DNA from: Seriola aureovittata
Taxonomy: Eukaryota > Chordata > Actinopteri > Carangiformes > Carangidae
NCBI RefSeq assembly: GCF_021018895.1
Contig: NC_079366.1
Span: forward strand, 30,851,771-30,915,770
Length of the DNA: 64,000 nucleotides
Direction: 5' to 3'
Positions 23,332 to 34,713 of the stretch are shown one piece after another. Each line of letters opens with the position of its first letter. The stretch's first letter is position 1. The notes under the pieces were generated by a model. It worked only from the letters and a program-made list of their open reading frames with translations. It made no database searches and was not told where the DNA came from. The position numbers were made by a program, and so were the translations under genes.

Positions 23332-24974
23332 TCAGGCAGTTTGATTGACAGGACAGATGATAAGAGGGGAGGAGTTTTTACCACCATGACTAAGACAGGG
23401 ACTGAAGAATGGGTAGAGTTTCTCAGTGAAGGAGCAGCCAGTAAAGGAGTAGATGAGAGCTGCAGCAGCTACGTCATAAAAGGAGACCAGACCCTCCTCA
23501 TGATCCACAAACACCCCCACCTTCTCAGGCTGAGACTTCAGAGAGAGACGGACTGGAGGCTCATCAAGAGCTTTGTAATCATTTCCATTTCTCAACCATA
23601 TCGTTGAGTAGCCATATTTAGGTCTCAGTGTTATGTCTCCCTTCCTGTTGATCGACTCTCTGGCCACTCCTAATGTCCACTCAGTCTTTCCTTTAACCTG
23701 AACCTCAAAGTAAAATCTACCTGAAGAGAAACTCTGCTTTCCTAGGACATTAACACGGTTAGAAAATCTCTCTGGGTTGTCTGGAGATTCTTCCTCACAT
23801 CACCATGATTTACTTGTTTTCCACCATCAGACAGGATGAGATTAGGATGTGCTGTATCAGGATCCAGAGTCACATCCTCTGCATACTGCTGGACCCTCTT
23901 CAGCTCAGCCTCAAACAGCTTCTTCATCTCTTCACTGAGCGTCTCCTCCAGCTGAGCCACAGCTCTCACCACAGTCCCCTCATATGATGGTGGACGGACT
24001 CTGACCTCTGTCCAGTCCTTGGTGGGTGGAGCAGCTTTCAGGGATGGGAAGCTTTGGAGGAGGTGGAGGTGGTCTTCAGAGAGTGAGAGCTGCTCCACCT
24101 CAGTGCTTCTCTTCATCAGCTCAGAGATTTCCTGTTCCAGCTCTGTGATGAAGTCTTCAGCCTGTTTGTCTGTGGTTTTCTGTTTGTCTTGGATCTCCTT
24201 TATGAGCTGGTTCAGGCCTCTGTCAACAGACTCCTTCAGAGCAGTGAAGACCTGAACACCTTCTGCTTTCTCTCTGTCTGCATCATCTTTACTGATCTTG
24301 ACTGAGTGTTTGATCTCCTGAATCTTCAGTCGTCTCTTCTGGATCATTTGCTGAATTTCAGCCTCTGTCTTCTCCAGCTCTGCCTTCTTTCCTTCATATT
24401 CTTCTTTCAGAGGAACAAACTCATGTGTCTTGTGGTCTAAAACAGAGCAGAGCACGCAGACACATGTCTGGTCGGTCTGACAGAACAGCTCCAGAGGTTT
24501 ATCGTGCTTCGTACACATCCTGTCTTCCAGGTTCTCCACAGGGTCGATCAGCTGATGTCTTTTCAGGCCTGACACTGTCAGGTGAGGCTCCAGGTGAGTC
24601 TCACAGTAGGAGGTCAGACACACCAGGCAGGACTTCAGGGCCTTCAGTTTGGTTCCAGTGCAGACGTCACAGGGAACTTCTCCTGGTTTGGAAACTTGTT
24701 GCTCTGAGCTGCTGCTGCTGGTTTTCTGTTGAGCTTCATGTTTGAACTGAGCAACCATCTCAGAGAGCAAAGTGTTGACCCTGAACTGAGGTCTTATGTT
24801 GAAAACTTCATTACACATGGGACACTGATATGGTACATTAACGTTCCAGTGTGTAGTGATGCAGTTCTTACAGAAGTTGTGTCCACATGATGTACTGACT
24901 GGATCAGTGAACACATCCAGACAGATGGAGCACAGGAACTGATCTTCAGATAGTAGACAGCTGGCAGCAGACAT
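23332..24974 (-). pseudogene. TRIM E3 ligase, copy 1 (bloodthirsty/TRIM39-like), frameshifted in SPRY
   Basis: Encodes a C3HC4 RING (CSICLDVF, CGHNFCKNC, CPMC), two B-boxes, a coiled coil and PRY-SPRY. Reading is open from the ATG at 24974 to 23742. One base is missing near 23783: this copy has ctggag where copy 2 has ctgggag. The rest of the SPRY (GVARESINRKG, LRNGNDYKALDEPP, YDVAAAALIYSF) continues in another frame to a stop at 23332. As read, the protein would lose most of the SPRY, the ligand-recognition domain. Coiled-coil type is IKHSVKISKDDADREK, as in copy 5. The 5' non-coding exon is at 26717 upward, with an intron of about 1.7 kb. It is either a real pseudogene or truncated allele, or a base-call error in a GGG run. 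Confidence 0.85.
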
Positions 24975-24983
24975 GTCGACACA

Positions 24984-26716
24984 CTGAGAACAAAAGTCAA
25001 AGTGTGAAAAACAACATTTAAAGTAGAAATGTATTCATTACTTTTTAGCATCACCATTATGAAGAAAGAAATACTGTTTAATTCTACAGTTTAATGTCAC
25101 TGAACTTCACTTCTTAAAGCAACAACATGTAACTTTCACTCATCAGCAATAGTGGCTTGTTTGCCTCACGGCCAGTACACCACTGAGTTTGTCTCTACTG
25201 TCCATACTGAGAATACCAAGCTTGCTTTGTCTCATTCTTTTACATGCGTTGATATCATGCTCTTTTATTTAACTTACGAAGAATTTATTGAAGATGATTT
25301 GAAGATATGGAGTTCATATTTATCTCTTTTCTACTTTTATTTCTTCTTGCTACACATGTCATCATGACATCTGATTATATTTCTGTCCTCCAGCTGAGTG
25401 CTCTAACATGCTATAAACAAAAGTTAAGACTTTGGCCTGAAGGATTGTCCCCACAGATTGCCCAGTGATGTTTTGTTTGGTTGAATAATCTTGAAGAACG
25501 GCCACCTGTTGACTTTAGAAACATTTACTTTTACCTGAAAGACTCTCCTGGTTAGTACATATCAAAGTTACAACGTTAGAGTGGCTGATATAGTGATTAC
25601 TCATAATGGCTTTGTTTGTATTTTGAAAATGAAAATATTGGCATGATTGCATTTAGACCGAGTATACTTTACTTCTGCACTTAAACTGTTGATTAAGGAC
25701 CCCTATTTTTCTTCACTTGTGAATTCCTGTTTGAAAAGAGGCTCATTTATTTTAGCTGGTGACCACTTAACACATTCATGTGACAGCTAATAAATTAATG
25801 GGCTTTCCTATTCACTCTGTTAAATTTTGTTGCAAGGAGTCCAATAAACATCAATATTTCAGAGTCCTAATCAGTTGATCCTGTGATGTCAATGCCGGTA
25901 ACCTGTTTCGTTGCACCTCCAACACAACGCCGGGCTTGGTCACTGTCCATGTGTGGCTGAAGACTCATGGTTGGTGCCATCTTCTGACCAATAAGGTAAA
26001 GGAAGTTTCTTTCTCATATTTAGTTATTAACCTTTGAATCACTATCTTCTTAAGTTTAAAAAAGACATTTACATTAACTGTTTGTTGTGTGAAATGAACC
26101 TAGAAACGATGCTACATCCGTTCTGACTAATGTAGTTACACAAACAAATTCTGGAAAGATATTTCCTGATATATTGTTGACAACACTGACGCTGACTTTT
26201 CGCTCCACTGGGAAAATGGACTGTTTCCATCTTTAACAACAATAATAGTAAACTTAAAGAATTAATTGTTATCAATTTGGTGATTATTTAAGATAAATTT
26301 TATATCCATTAATCTAAATTCTTTATTTATGTTTTTTTTAAAAATTAAAACCAAACACTAAAATCAAAACTATTTTAACTCAAAAAATAAGGAAGCTGCT
26401 CCATTGTTGTTTTCGATGTATTAATGACTAATTTATTTGTGCACGACTGTTTTTGTCTGTATGTTGCGCAACACCAGGTGTTCATGGAGGAGAGTGGGAA
26501 TGAAAGAAAGACCATTCTCCTTGTGACAAGTCAGTGTAGCATCAAAACGATAATGAAGCTTTTATTTTACAGTAGAAAAGTTTCATAATGTTGCTTTAAG
26601 TTTTCAGTTAAGTTCATCTGACTCGTTTCAGAACAAAACAAAATGTTTGATTACACCTCTCAGTTTGTGTTAAAGCTGCTTGTTGAAACACAGTGAATAT
26701 GATCAGCTGTACTCAC
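24984..26716 (-). other. Intron of TRIM copy 1
   Basis: Bounded by a donor (minus strand ACTG then gtgagtac) and an acceptor ending ...ttctcag just before TGTGTCGACATG. No exon is seen inside. Parts of it recur upstream of copies 3-5. Confidence 0.6.
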
Positions 26717-26840
26717 CAGTATCTGAGCAGTTGTTGAGGAAATCCTGATCAACTCTATTTAATTTTTCTTTAGACAGAAACACAGAGATTCGTCTCGACT
26801 GCAGCTCTGCTGTCGCTCTCACTAACTTTCAGTTTCATTT
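26717..26840 (-). promoter_or_regulatory. TRIM copy 1 non-coding exon 1 and ISRE-like promoter
   Basis: The exon ends at 26717 before gtgagt. Its 5' limit is unknown, perhaps near 26815. At 26827-26836 the plus strand reads TTTCAGTTTC, that is GAAACTGAAA on the gene strand. This is a GAAANNGAAA IRF/ISRE core directly upstream of the exon. It suggests interferon or virus induction, as is common for fish TRIM genes. Confidence 0.6.
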
Positions 26841-27032
26841 CAGGAATGTGACGTTGCAGTTTTCCTGTTCCTACTGTTGCTCCACCTCTCACTGCAGCTC
26901 TGTTTGTCAGGGTTTGTTTCCTGCTTCAGGCTCAGACATGATTATAGTGACAGACATTTGACAGAAGATCAGAAACTTCTCACTTATTTCATCAGCTTTT
27001 CTGCAGCTCAGACGACCACGGTGGATAACGAA

Positions 27033-28945
27033 TCAAGAGGCTGGATCTAAGGACCAGACTGAGGAACAAACACAGACCAAGACACTTATTTTTTTAAGTT
27101 TATTAAAGCTTAAATTCATACAGTGTATTTAAAGTTTGAACAGGAAACACTGTCGTTATGCCAGTTTCACTTGAGTAAACCATCGTCTCTGGTTTACCAA
27201 ATAAATGTTACCACAATAAAAGCTAGAAAACACATCATCACTATTAACATCTGTAGAGATCAATAGAATTAGACCCACAGCCAAATAACAGTAAATACAA
27301 CAGTGACATAATAAATGAACACAATAACTATATTGAGATAAAACATGTTTCCACTGTACATTACCACTGAGTCTCTGCATTAGTTTCCATAAATAAGAGT
27401 GAAACATTTAATTTAAAAACTGATCAGTTTGTCATTGTTTGGTTTGTTTTTATGTCTCTAACCAACTGGAATCCTGGTATTTACATCTGAGACACTATTG
27501 TAGTATAAATACTGTGTAACACAGTAAATGTTAACTTCTGTACTCACCAGTGTTTTCAGATAATCTGCTGGTTGTTGAGACAGATTTTTGATATCAGGTA
27601 AATCTTCTTCAGACAGAGACTTGTCTTTAATGCAGCTTTGATGTCGCTCTGAAAAAGCTTCAGATTCATTTTAACGAGTGAAGTTGGAGCTGTCCTGTAT
27701 TTCCAGTTCTGCCCCGCCTCCTACTGCAGCTCTGTTAATGAAGTTTAAACACCATTATAATGACATACACGGTGCAAATGTTCAGTTCGATCTTTAGTCA
27801 CTAAAACAATACAGGAAGTGAATTTCTTTGGCTTTTCTCTCCTTTGTTTTATTTGTTTCTGTGGTGTGGGTCTATAGCAGCTCGAAGTACATTCAGTTGA
27901 GACTAACCAGAATCCTGAAGAGACGATGCTCAACTGACCTCTCACAGTTTTAATGAAACCATCTCCCAGCTGTAAACTGCAGTGTGTGTTGTTACATATC
28001 TGTTGAGCTAAAACACTTGAGGCCTCCAGGTGATACAGCCAGAGACTCATCAAACTGAACAAGCTCTCAGCGTCATAACGGTTCAGGGTAGGGCGACCAG
28101 ATGTCCCTTTTTACTGGAGACAGTCCCTGTTTTTGGTGGCCTGTCCCCAGCTACAGCTGTCCCCAGAAATGTCTCAGTTTTTAACTGTGAATTGAAAAAG
28201 GACTTCTAACTGTGCGCTTCTTTTGGCCAAGACAGGGGACTGGCTGCTAGTTATAGCAGCTTCAGAAATGAGGCTAAAACAATTAAAAATAGAGTTATCC
28301 ACCAAGATTCTTCTGTTCTTTTTTTTTGCTTTAGATTCTTTTGATCTGTGGACACTTACAAACTAACAGAATATAAATAATTGATGAATAGATAGACAAT
28401 ATGACTTCACAACTGCTTCAAAGGTAGGGAGTCATCATTTTATCAGTCGGGAGTGTAATGTCGATCAGCCAGGAGGGAATTTAAAACAAACTTTGATAGT
28501 TACTTGATTCTCCACAGTTCACAGTTTAAAAGAACAAATGAGTCAATGCAAACATGATTCTATTCAAATGTCAAATGAAATTAAATCAAGCTGCTGATTT
28601 TAAATGTTTTGTTAAAGAAAAATTAAACCTTCAGGGGAACAGGAACGTTGTTTATTACAGATATTTGTTTCTATACTATATTTATCAGTTTATTTATATT
28701 CATATGTTCATTCTTTCTTCATTACATTATTAATTTCTTCTAACATTTTATAGGCTGTGACATCACAAACAGCTGACACATCAATCCAATGCTTTTTACA
28801 TGTATTTATTTATTTATTTATTTTCATGTAAAAAACAGAGATGACAGACTTCTGCTTTATTCATGATCTTCTCTTAAGGAATTATTTTAAAAATCAACAT
28901 TTTTACACAATCGTCCGACATATAGATAATAAAAACTGACATGTT
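27033..28945. repeat. Segmental repeat block, copy 1 of 3
   Basis: About 1.9 kb that recurs at 36222-38121 and 42828-44727, with a constant shift of 9,195 between the first two. It contains a second first-exon-like donor (27541-27548), a 105-codon open frame (27745-28062, minus) and a segment beginning 'gggcgaccagatgtccc' that looks like an old dispersed repeat. Copy 1 runs into the 3' flank of TRIM copy 2. Confidence 0.85.
27548..27720 (-). promoter_or_regulatory. Second, diverged TRIM first-exon-like segment
   Basis: Ends in ...cactg then gtgagtac on the minus strand. It shares an exon skeleton with the main TRIM 5' exon (cagaga-tcgtct / gcagct-tg-tgtcgctctcac versus cagagacttgtctt / gcagctttgatgtcgctctg). 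It could be an alternative upstream exon of copy 1 or a relic of a lost copy. The same segment is present at 36743 and 43348. Confidence 0.45.
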
Positions 28946-29170
28946 GTCAAGTTTAATAGATTATGAGAAATGAGAAATGTCCCTCACTGACTGACTGAAA
29001 AACATCTTGAACTCCTTCCCCCTTTCCTCAAAATTTCTCTTTAATAAGACTTAAACTTAATTGTTTAGTTTGTGTTTATGTCTGCTGTATATTTACACTG
29101 TAGACATACAATGTAAAGATTAATTTAATACGTATATTAATTGTTGTCAATGCTTTCTTCATAAAAAAGA

Positions 29171-30814
29171 TCAGGCAGTTTGATTGACAGGACAGATGAT
29201 CAGAGGGGCGGAGTTTTTACCACCATCATTATTACAGGGACTGAAGAATGGGTAGAGTTTCTCAGTGAAGGAGCAGCCAGTAAAGGAATAGATGAGAGCT
29301 GCAGCAGCTACGTCATAAAAGGAGACCAGACCCTCCTCATGATCCACAAACACCCCCACCTTCTCAGGCTGAGACTTCCGAGAGAGACGGACTGGAGGCT
29401 CATCAAGAGCTCTGTAATCATTTCCATTTCTCAACCGTATTGTTGAGTAGCCATATTTAGGTCTCAGTGTGATGTTTTCCTTCCTGTTGATCGACTCTCT
29501 GGCCACTCCTAATGTCCACTCAGTCTTTCCTTTAACCTGAACCTCAAAGTAAAATCTGCCTGAAGAGAAACTTTGCTTTCCTAGGACATTGACATAACGT
29601 GTAAATCTCTCTGGGTTGTCTGGGAGATTCTTCCTCACATCACCACAGTGAACTTGTTTTCCATCATCAGACAGGATGAGCTTAGGATGTGCTGTATCAG
29701 GATCCAGAGTCACATCCTCTGCATACTGCTGGACCGTCCTCAGCTCAGCCTCATCAAGCAATTTCTTCATCTCTTCACTGAGCGTCTCCTCCAGCTGAGC
29801 CACAGCTCTCACCACAGTCCCCTCATATGATGGACGGACTCTGACCTCTGTCCAGTCCTTGGTGGGTGGAGCAGCTTTCAGGGATGGGAAGCTTTGGAGG
29901 AGGTGGAGGTGGTCTTCAGAGAGTGAGAGCTGCTCCACCTCAGTGCTTCTCTTCATCAGCTCAGAGATTTCCTGTTCCAGCTCTGTGATGAAGTCTTCAG
30001 CCTGTTTGTCTGTGGTTTTCTGTTTGTCTTCGATCTCGTCAATGAGATTATTCAAGCTTCTCTGGACAGACTCCATCAGAGCAGTGAAGACCCGAACACT
30101 TTCTCCTATCTCACTGTTTGCTTTTTCCTTGCTGAAGTTGACTAGCCGTTTGATCTCCTGAATCTTCAGTCGTCTCTTCTGGATCATTTGCTGAATTTCA
30201 GCCTCTGTCTTCTCCAGCTCTGCCTTCTTTCCTTCATATTCTTCTTTCAGAGGAACAAACTCATGTGTCTTGTGGTCTAAAACAGAGCAGAGCACGCAGA
30301 CACATGTCTGGTCGGTCTGACAGAACAGCTCCAGAGGTTTATCGTGCTTCGTACACATCCTGTCTTCCAGGTTCTCCACAGGGTCGATCAGCTGATGTCT
30401 TTTCAGGCCTGACACTGTCAGGTGAGGCTCCAGGTGAGTATCACAGTAGGAGGTCAGACACACCAGGCAGGACTTCAGGGCCTTCAGTTTGGTTCCAGTG
30501 CAGACGTCACAGGGAACTTCTCCTGGTTTGGAAACTTGTTGCTCTGAGCTGCTGCTGCTGGTTTTCTGTTGAGCTTCATGTTTGAACTGAGCAACAACCT
30601 CAGAGATGAAAGTGTTGATGTGAAGCTTAGGTCTTCTTTTAAAAACTTTGTTACACATGGGACACTGACATGGGACATTAATGTTCCAGTGTGTAGTGAT
30701 GCAGTTCTTACAGAAGTTGTGTCCACATGGTGTAGTGACTGGATCAGTGAACACATCCAAACAGATGGAGCACAGGAACTGATCTTCAGATCTCAGGTTG
30801 CTGGCAGCAGACAT
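29171..30814 (-). CDS. TRIM E3 ubiquitin ligase, copy 2 (bloodthirsty/TRIM39-like), intact
   Basis: 547 aa from one coding exon. RING zinc ligands: C15, C18, C30, H32, C35, C38, C51, C54. B-box 1 spans about 102-131 (CDVC ... CLVCLTSYCDTH). B-box 2 has C154, H157, C165, C173, C176, H181, H184. The coiled coil (about 190-330) is of the IKRLVNFSKEKANSEIG type. PRY-SPRY runs from about 360 to the end (DVTLDPDTAHPKLILS, LGKQSFSSGRFYFEV, GVARESINRKE, YDVAAAALIYSF), ending CPVNQTA. Known family role: RING-type ubiquitin ligases, many in fish innate antiviral defence, with the SPRY as recognition surface. The target is unknown. The ATG follows a TGTGTCGAC leader next to an acceptor; intron 1 is only about 0.2 kb and the non-coding exon ends at 31020. 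Confidence 0.9.
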   Translation of the reverse strand: MSAASNLRSEDQFLCSICLDVFTDPVTTPCGHNFCKNCITTHWNINVPCQCPMCNKVFKRRPKLHINTFISEVVAQFKHEAQQKTSSSSSEQQVSKPGEVPCDVCTGTKLKALKSCLVCLTSYCDTHLEPHLTVSGLKRHQLIDPVENLEDRMCTKHDKPLELFCQTDQTCVCVLCSVLDHKTHEFVPLKEEYEGKKAELEKTEAEIQQMIQKRRLKIQEIKRLVNFSKEKANSEIGESVRVFTALMESVQRSLNNLIDEIEDKQKTTDKQAEDFITELEQEISELMKRSTEVEQLSLSEDHLHLLQSFPSLKAAPPTKDWTEVRVRPSYEGTVVRAVAQLEETLSEEMKKLLDEAELRTVQQYAEDVTLDPDTAHPKLILSDDGKQVHCGDVRKNLPDNPERFTRYVNVLGKQSFSSGRFYFEVQVKGKTEWTLGVARESINRKENITLRPKYGYSTIRLRNGNDYRALDEPPVRLSRKSQPEKVGVFVDHEEGLVSFYDVAAAALIYSFTGCSFTEKLYPFFSPCNNDGGKNSAPLIICPVNQTA

Positions 30815-30823
30815 GTCGACACA

Positions 30824-32964
30824 CTGAGATTAAAAGGTAAAGTGAGCAATTAAGAAAAACAATAATGTTGAATTCTATAGTTGAATTTTACGTCACTGGA
30901 ATTCATCTGACACGTGTCAGAAAGAAATGAAAAGAGTGGAGCTTCCTGTTTGATTACACCTCTCAGTTTGTGTTAAAGCTGCTTGTTGAAACACAGTGAA
31001 TATGATCAGCTGTACTCACCAGTATCTGAGCAGTTGTTGAGGAAATCCTGATCAACTCTATTTAATTTTTCTTTAGACAGAAACACAGAGATTCGTCTCG
31101 ACTGCAGCTCTGCTGTCGCTCTCACTCAGTTTAACTTTCATCTGATCAATGTGACGTTGAAGTTTTCCTGTTCCTACTGTTGCTCCACCTCTCACTGCAG
31201 CTCTGTTTGTCAGATTTTGTTTCCTGCTTCAGGCTCAGACATGATTATAGTGACAGACATTTGACAGAAGATCAGAAACTTCTCACTTATTTCATCAGCT
31301 TTTCTCTGCAGTGTGAGTTTATCACTCTGAACACTTTTCACTAACAAGAATAAATCTTAGCATCACTTCACTGATTCTGGATATTGATCATTAGAAATCA
31401 CATTGGTGTATTGACTCTAAAACAGAACAATAATAGATCTGAAGTCGATCAATAGTAATATGATGTGTTTGTCAGAGTGTAGCTGCTTCCTCCTGCAGCT
31501 CAGACGACCACGGTGGATAACGAATCAAGAGGCTGGATCTAAGGACCAGACTGAGGAAGAAACACAGACCAAGACACTTCTTTTTTTAAGTTTATTAAAG
31601 CGTAAATTCATACAGTGCATTTAAAGTTTGAACAGGAAACACTGTCGTTATGCCAGTTTCACTTGAGTAAACCATTCTCTCTGGTTTACAAAATAAATGT
31701 TACCACAATAAAAGCTAGAAAAACACATCATCACTATTAATATATAGAGATCAATAGAATCAGACCCACAGCCAAATAACTTACACGCCAGCTGAGAAAC
31801 ATCTTAAATCCAAACTACAACAACTGTGTATCAGTAAAACTTAATCCAAAGCCCAGTCATTTATACACTAAAAACCCTGTTACCTTATTACTACATTGCA
31901 GAGTGTAACTGACACCAGTAAATTCATGTGTTCACCCAAAGTTTCCTCACAATTAAAGAAAAATCCCCCTTTTTACCCGTGACTCATATTGTACTCTCTC
32001 TGTTCATGTTTTAACTCTGAAGCTTCGTGACACACTGAGTGAAATATTTCAGCTCAGAACACCAGGACTGTTATGGCTGCATCATCACATCAAACTGAAA
32101 CAAGTCTAGATAAAGTGAACGTCACTGTGGAAACATTTACCTAAAAACCCAGTCACACACTTTCTGTTTTTACAAATAAACTTTGGGACATTGAATGAAT
32201 TTTGAAGTTGTGTGGGCTCAGGGTTTCTCCTCACATGTTTGTCATGATGGATACATCACTGGGTGTCACAGCACTGAAGAGGTTGATGAATCAATATTGG
32301 GGGGTTGGGGGGGGGGGCACTGAAGCAGTAAAGAGACAAGTAAAATGAAAACTCCAACATGCATTAAATAAAAGTGACCTTATTAATCATCTTCTGATTA
32401 AAACATGTTTACACTGTACATAACCACTGAATATGTTTGTTCCCATGAATCACAGTGACACACTCTTCCTTTGAAAAATAATCAGTTCGTCATTGTTTGG
32501 TTTGTTGTCATGTGTCTGATTCACTGCCATCCTAGGCATATAGTTTCACTGAGTCTATGATTATATAAAGGCAGATGACATGACAGCTCCCTAAAAATAA
32601 CGCCAAAACATTTCAGTTGTCTCCTGGTATCTGGCTGTGTAAATAGATCATTAACCCCGCCCCCTCCATGTTAGCAGTTGGAATATGGACCAAACTGACA
32701 AATCAAAGTACACATCAAGTAAAATTTTCCCAAATGTGGTTTCTGGCATTTTGGGTAGTATTTTTTATCACACTGATGTAAGTTCAAATGGTCATTTTTC
32801 TGATATGTGTAATTTTAACTAATTATTTTATGGTAATAAAAGGGGGTGTGACTTCATGATTGACAGCTGATTGACTTGAGATTGAGCCAAAATATCTGCT
32901 TGCTGCTTTGCTCACTTGACTTAAAATTTAATGTTTTATTTCTTGTATTTGCCCCCACAGATTT
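30824..32964. other. TRIM copy 2 intron, exon 1, and spacer to copy 3
   Basis: The non-coding exon 1 of copy 2 ends at 31020 (gtgagt donor, minus strand). The IRF-type core near 31130 is degraded compared with copies 1 and 5. From 31505 a stretch shared with 38110 onward begins (start of the 6.6-kb duplication). A G-run stands at about 32299-32319. No other gene is seen. Confidence 0.6.
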
Positions 32965-34704
32965 TCAGTGAAAACCATGCACTTGTGTTTCGAATTTGAG
33001 AGCACGTTTCTTCATTGGGTGAATATGTATATTCAATGTTGGCAATGATTTATAATGAAAGCGATATGGCAATTTAGACGGACAGATGATCAGAGGAGCA
33101 GAGTTTTCACCACCGTCATTATTACAGGGACTGAAGAATGGGTAGAGTTTCTCAGTGAAGGAGCAGCCAGTAAAGGAGTAGATGAGAGCTGCAGCAGCTA
33201 CGTCATAAAAGGAGACCAGACCCTCCTCATGATCCACAAACACCCCCACCTTCTCAGGCTGAGACTTCAGAGTGAGGAGGACTGCAGGGTCATTGCCAGC
33301 TATGTACTCGTTTCCATTTCTCAAACAAATCGCCCAGTTACCATCTTCAGGGATCAGTGTGATGTCTCCCTTCCTGTTGATCGACTCTCTGGCCACTCCT
33401 AATGTCCACTCAGTCTTTCCTTTAACCTGAACATCAAAGTAAAATCTGCCTGAAGAGAAACTCTGCTTTCCTAAGACAAAAACACAATAAGAAAATCTCT
33501 CTGGATTGTCTGGGAGATTCTTTTTCACATCACTATCATGTACTTGTTTTCCATTATCAGACAGGATGAGGCTAGGATATGCTGTATCAGGATCAAGAGT
33601 CACATCCTCTGCATACTGCTGGACCCTCTTCAGCTCAGCCTCAAACAGCTTCTTCATCTCTTCACTGAGCGTCTCCTCCAGCTGAGCCACAGCTCTCACC
33701 ACAGTCCCCTCATATGATGGTGGACGGACTCTGACCTCTGTCCAGTCCTTGGTGGGTGGAGCAGCTTTCAGGGATGGGAAGCTTTGGAGGAGGTGGAGGT
33801 GGTCTTCAGAGAGTGAGAGCTGCTCCACCTCAGTGCTTCTCTTCATCAGCTCAGAGATTTCCTGTTCCAGCTCTGTGATGAAGTCTTCAGCCTGTTTGTC
33901 TGTGGTTTTCTGTTTGTCTTCGATCTCGTCAATGAGATTATTCAAGCTTCTCTGGACAGACTCCATCAGAGCAGTGAAGACCCGAACACTTTCTCCTATC
34001 TCACTGTTTGCTTTTTCCTTGCTGAAGTTGACTAGCCGTTTGATCTCCTGAATCTTCAGTCGTCTCTTCTGGATCATTTGCTGAATTTCAGCCTCTGTCT
34101 TCTCCAGCTCTGCCTTCTTTCCTTCATATTCTTCTTTCAGAGGAACAAACTCATGTGTCTTGTGGTCTAAAACAGAGCAGAGCATGCAGACACATGTCTG
34201 GTCGGTCTGACAGAACAGCTCCAGAGGTTTATCGTGCTTCGTACACATCCTGTCTTCCAGGTTCTCCACAGGGTCGATCAGCTGATGTCTTTTCAGGCCT
34301 GACACTGTCAGGTGAGGCTCCAGGTGAGTCTCACAGTAGGAGGTCAGACACACCAGGCAGGACTTCAGGGCCTTCAGTTTGGTTCCAGTGCAGACGTCAC
34401 AGGGAACTTCTCCTGGTTTGGAAACTTGTTGCTCTGAGCTGCTGCTGCTGGTTTTCTGTTGAGCTTCATGTTTGAACTGAGCAACCACCTCAGAGAGCAA
34501 AGTGTTGATGTGAAGCTTAGGTCTTCTTTTAAAAACCTTTTTACACATGGGACATTGACACCTGTCACTAATGTCCCAGTGTGTAGTGATGCAGTTCTTA
34601 CAGAAGTTGTGTCCACATGATGTAGTGACTGGATCAGTGAACACATCCAGACAGATGGAGCACAGGAACTGATCTTCAGATCTCAGGTTGCTGGCAGCAG
34701 ACAT
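32965..34704 (-). CDS. TRIM E3 ubiquitin ligase, copy 3 (bloodthirsty/TRIM39-like), intact
   Basis: 579 aa from the conserved MSAASNLRSEDQF start. The frame runs 30 codons further upstream but crosses the splice acceptor, so the internal ATG is used. RING (CSICLDVF ... CGHNFCKNC ... CQCPMC), B-boxes 1 and 2, and coiled coil of copy 2 type. The SPRY has a distinct variable segment (IPEDGNWAICLRNGNEY then IAGNDPAVLL). The C-terminus reads past the usual CPVNQTA end into about 37 extra residues (KLPYRFHYK ... QVHGFH). The 5' exon ends at 35542; its IRF-type core carries one mismatch (TTTAAGTTTC). Twin of copy 4, which is broken. Role inferred from family only. Confidence 0.9.
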   Translation of the reverse strand: MSAASNLRSEDQFLCSICLDVFTDPVTTSCGHNFCKNCITTHWDISDRCQCPMCKKVFKRRPKLHINTLLSEVVAQFKHEAQQKTSSSSSEQQVSKPGEVPCDVCTGTKLKALKSCLVCLTSYCETHLEPHLTVSGLKRHQLIDPVENLEDRMCTKHDKPLELFCQTDQTCVCMLCSVLDHKTHEFVPLKEEYEGKKAELEKTEAEIQQMIQKRRLKIQEIKRLVNFSKEKANSEIGESVRVFTALMESVQRSLNNLIDEIEDKQKTTDKQAEDFITELEQEISELMKRSTEVEQLSLSEDHLHLLQSFPSLKAAPPTKDWTEVRVRPPSYEGTVVRAVAQLEETLSEEMKKLFEAELKRVQQYAEDVTLDPDTAYPSLILSDNGKQVHDSDVKKNLPDNPERFSYCVFVLGKQSFSSGRFYFDVQVKGKTEWTLGVARESINRKGDITLIPEDGNWAICLRNGNEYIAGNDPAVLLTLKSQPEKVGVFVDHEEGLVSFYDVAAAALIYSFTGCSFTEKLYPFFSPCNNDGGENSAPLIICPSKLPYRFHYKSLPTLNIHIHPMKKRALKFETQVHGFH

Positions 34705-34713
34705 GTCGACACA

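Noticed and set aside
24425..24745. 106-codon plus-strand open frame repeated opposite every TRIM copy (also 30265, 34155, 40760, 46051)
   Set aside because: It is the antisense of the almost invariant B-box region. Its conservation follows from the TRIM coding sequence.
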